Below, one piece after another: positions 7,337 through 8,052 of a DNA stretch of 8,052 nucleotides. Source of the DNA: Nitrogeniibacter sp041600915 (GTDB lineage Bacteria > Pseudomonadota > Gammaproteobacteria > Burkholderiales > Rhodocyclaceae); the NCBI GenBank assembly GCA_041600915.1, contig JBFIJC010000166.1, positions 1 to 8,052 on the forward strand, read 5' to 3'. The position numbers and the translations under genes are program-made. Positions within the stretch are counted from its first letter, which is position 1. Each line of letters starts with the position of its first letter. The notes under the pieces are model-generated. The model did no database searches, had not been told where the DNA came from, and saw only the letters and a program-made list of their open reading frames with translations.

Positions 7337-7573
7337 TTAGATTTTTGCGCCAGCGGCGCGCAGATCGGCCACGACCACATCGACGCCTTTCTTGTCGATG
7401 GTGCGCAGGCCGGCGCTCGAGACGCGCATGCGAATCCAGCGGTTTTCAGCTTCGCTCCAGAACTTGCGGTACTGCAAGTTCGGCAGAAAGCGACGCTTGG
7501 ACTTGTTTTGGGCGTGGGAAACATTGTTACCCACCATCGGTGCCTTACCGGTCACTTGGCAAACGCGAGCCAT
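7337..7573 (-). CDS. rpmB: 50S ribosomal protein L28
   Basis: A 78-residue protein, the same length as E. coli L28, a basic component of the large ribosomal subunit. It begins MARVCQVTGKAPMVGNNVSH, followed by KSKRRFLPNLQ (22-32) and a C-terminus with SSAGLRTIDKKGVD. The frame is open to an ATG at 7624, but the ATG at 7573 is chosen because it gives the conserved MARVCQVTGK start and has GGAG at 7581-7584, seven bases upstream. It is the first gene of the rpmB-rpmG pair, which in E. coli also lies directly downstream of radC. A promoter is visible just upstream. Confidence 0.97.
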   Translation of the reverse strand: MARVCQVTGKAPMVGNNVSHAQNKSKRRFLPNLQYRKFWSEAENRWIRMRVSSAGLRTIDKKGVDVVVADLRAAGAKI

Positions 7574-7612
7574 GGTTGTGCTCCAGGGAAATCGGATTTC
7601 GAAAAGCCGCCG

Positions 7613-7642
7613 AGTGTACAACACTCAGGGCTGAGAGTTCAA
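7613..7642 (-). promoter_or_regulatory. Predicted rpmBG promoter with overlapping dyads
   Basis: On the minus strand TTGAAC (7637-7642) and TACACT (7613-7618) are 18 bases apart. The -10 box overlaps the inverted repeat GAGTGT-ACA-ACACTC (7612-7626), and the spacer contains CTCAG-GG-CTGAG (7624-7635). The transcript would start near 7606, about 33 bases before rpmB. Confidence 0.55.
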
Positions 7643-7666
7643 GGACTTGTTTTCAAAAAGAGAAAA

Positions 7667-8052
7667 CTAAAGCAGTCCGCTTTCAGCAAACGACGTGATC
7701 TGTGCTTGTGTGACGACAAAATGATCGAGCACACGGACGTCGATCAATGCCAGCGCGCTGCGCAAATCCCGTGTCAGGGATTGGTCTGCGGCGCTAGGGA
7801 TTGCATTGCCGGAGGGGTGGTTGTGAGCCAGGATCACCGCTGCAGCATTGTGCGTCAGCGCGAATTTTACGACTTCTCGCGGATATACGCTCGTTTGTGT
7901 GAGTGTGCCGCGAAAAAGTGTCTCGGAAAGGATGAGTCGGTTCTGTGCGTCGAGCAGCAAAACCATGAAAACTTCATGGGGCAGGGCGCCGAGGTGGAGG
8001 CGCAGCCAGCGCTTGACGGCCTCCGGTGCGCCCAGGATGTCGCCTTCGACCA
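7667..8052 (-). CDS. radC: RadC (JAB/JAMM-domain DNA repair-associated protein), 5' end outside window
   Basis: The last 127 residues before a TAG stop at 7667-7669; the N-terminal half is cut by the right edge (full-length RadC is about 224 residues). This part is the RadC JAMM metalloprotease-like domain. In the visible fragment Glu26 (PHEVFMVLLLD) and the motif HNHPSG (76-81) followed by PSAAD (85-89) give the HxH...S..D metal site. LFRGTLTQTSVYPREVVKFAL and VRVLDHFVV are also family-typical. RadC was once linked to recombination repair and the RecG pathway, but its biochemical role is unsettled. What is missing is the N-terminal helix-hairpin-helix region. It lies just upstream of rpmBG on the same strand. 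The 68-base stretch between the stop and the rpmB -10 box holds the rpmBG promoter and no clear radC terminator. Confidence 0.96.
   Translation of the reverse strand, partial: VEGDILGAPEAVKRWLRLHLGALPHEVFMVLLLDAQNRLILSETLFRGTLTQTSVYPREVVKFALTHNAAAVILAHNHPSGNAIPSAADQSLTRDLRSALALIDVRVLDHFVVTQAQITSFAESGLL

Noticed and set aside
7174..7698. 174-codon plus-strand frame opposite rpmG and rpmB
   Set aside because: Both ribosomal protein genes on the other strand are unmistakable; this is a shadow.

Overview
This window looks like chromosomal core DNA from a betaproteobacterium. The proteins read as betaproteobacterial, probably of the Azoarcus/Thauera/Rhodocyclales type. That is a judgement from remembered family sequences, not a search. 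Nearly all of the window is assigned to recognisable genes; I see no tRNA, rRNA, insertion sequence, CRISPR array or phage gene.

Layout, left to right. (1) 1-372, minus: the N-terminal part of a secreted substrate-binding-type protein that runs off the left edge. (2) 502-1506, plus: a PAS-GGDEF diguanylate cyclase, divergent from the first gene and ending at a terminator (1521-1557) that is symmetric enough to serve both strands. (3) 1601-2914, minus: isocitrate lyase aceA, with a good sigma70-type promoter about 120 bp upstream and two striking dyads behind it. (4) 3205-3684, minus: an RraA / HMG-aldolase family protein. (5) 3782-6058 and 6061-6369, minus: the clpS-clpA operon, encoding the N-end-rule adaptor and its AAA+ unfoldase, ended by a strong terminator at 3734-3762. 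(6) 6370-6741: a divergent intergenic region holding a structured cold-shock leader. (7) 6742-6945, plus: a CspA-family cold-shock protein, followed by two consecutive hairpins. (8) 7144-7311 and 7337-7573, minus: rpmG and rpmB for ribosomal proteins L33 and L28. (9) 7667-8052, minus: the C-terminal JAMM domain of RadC, cut by the right edge.

Functional themes: c-di-GMP signalling next to a possible periplasmic ligand sensor on the left; the glyoxylate shunt beside a pyruvate/oxaloacetate-type aldolase family member; then a proteostasis and translation block (clpSA, csp, rpmBG, radC). Two gene neighbourhoods match E. coli: csp divergent from clpS-clpA (cspD-clpS-clpA in E. coli) and radC-rpmB-rpmG.

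I did not find a convincing new biological system. The points most worth a second look are non-coding or small: an 8-G tract early in the diguanylate cyclase gene, the operator-like dyads upstream of aceA, the structured csp leader with three identical hexamers, the double hairpin after csp, and a terminator-like hairpin in the clpS upstream region.
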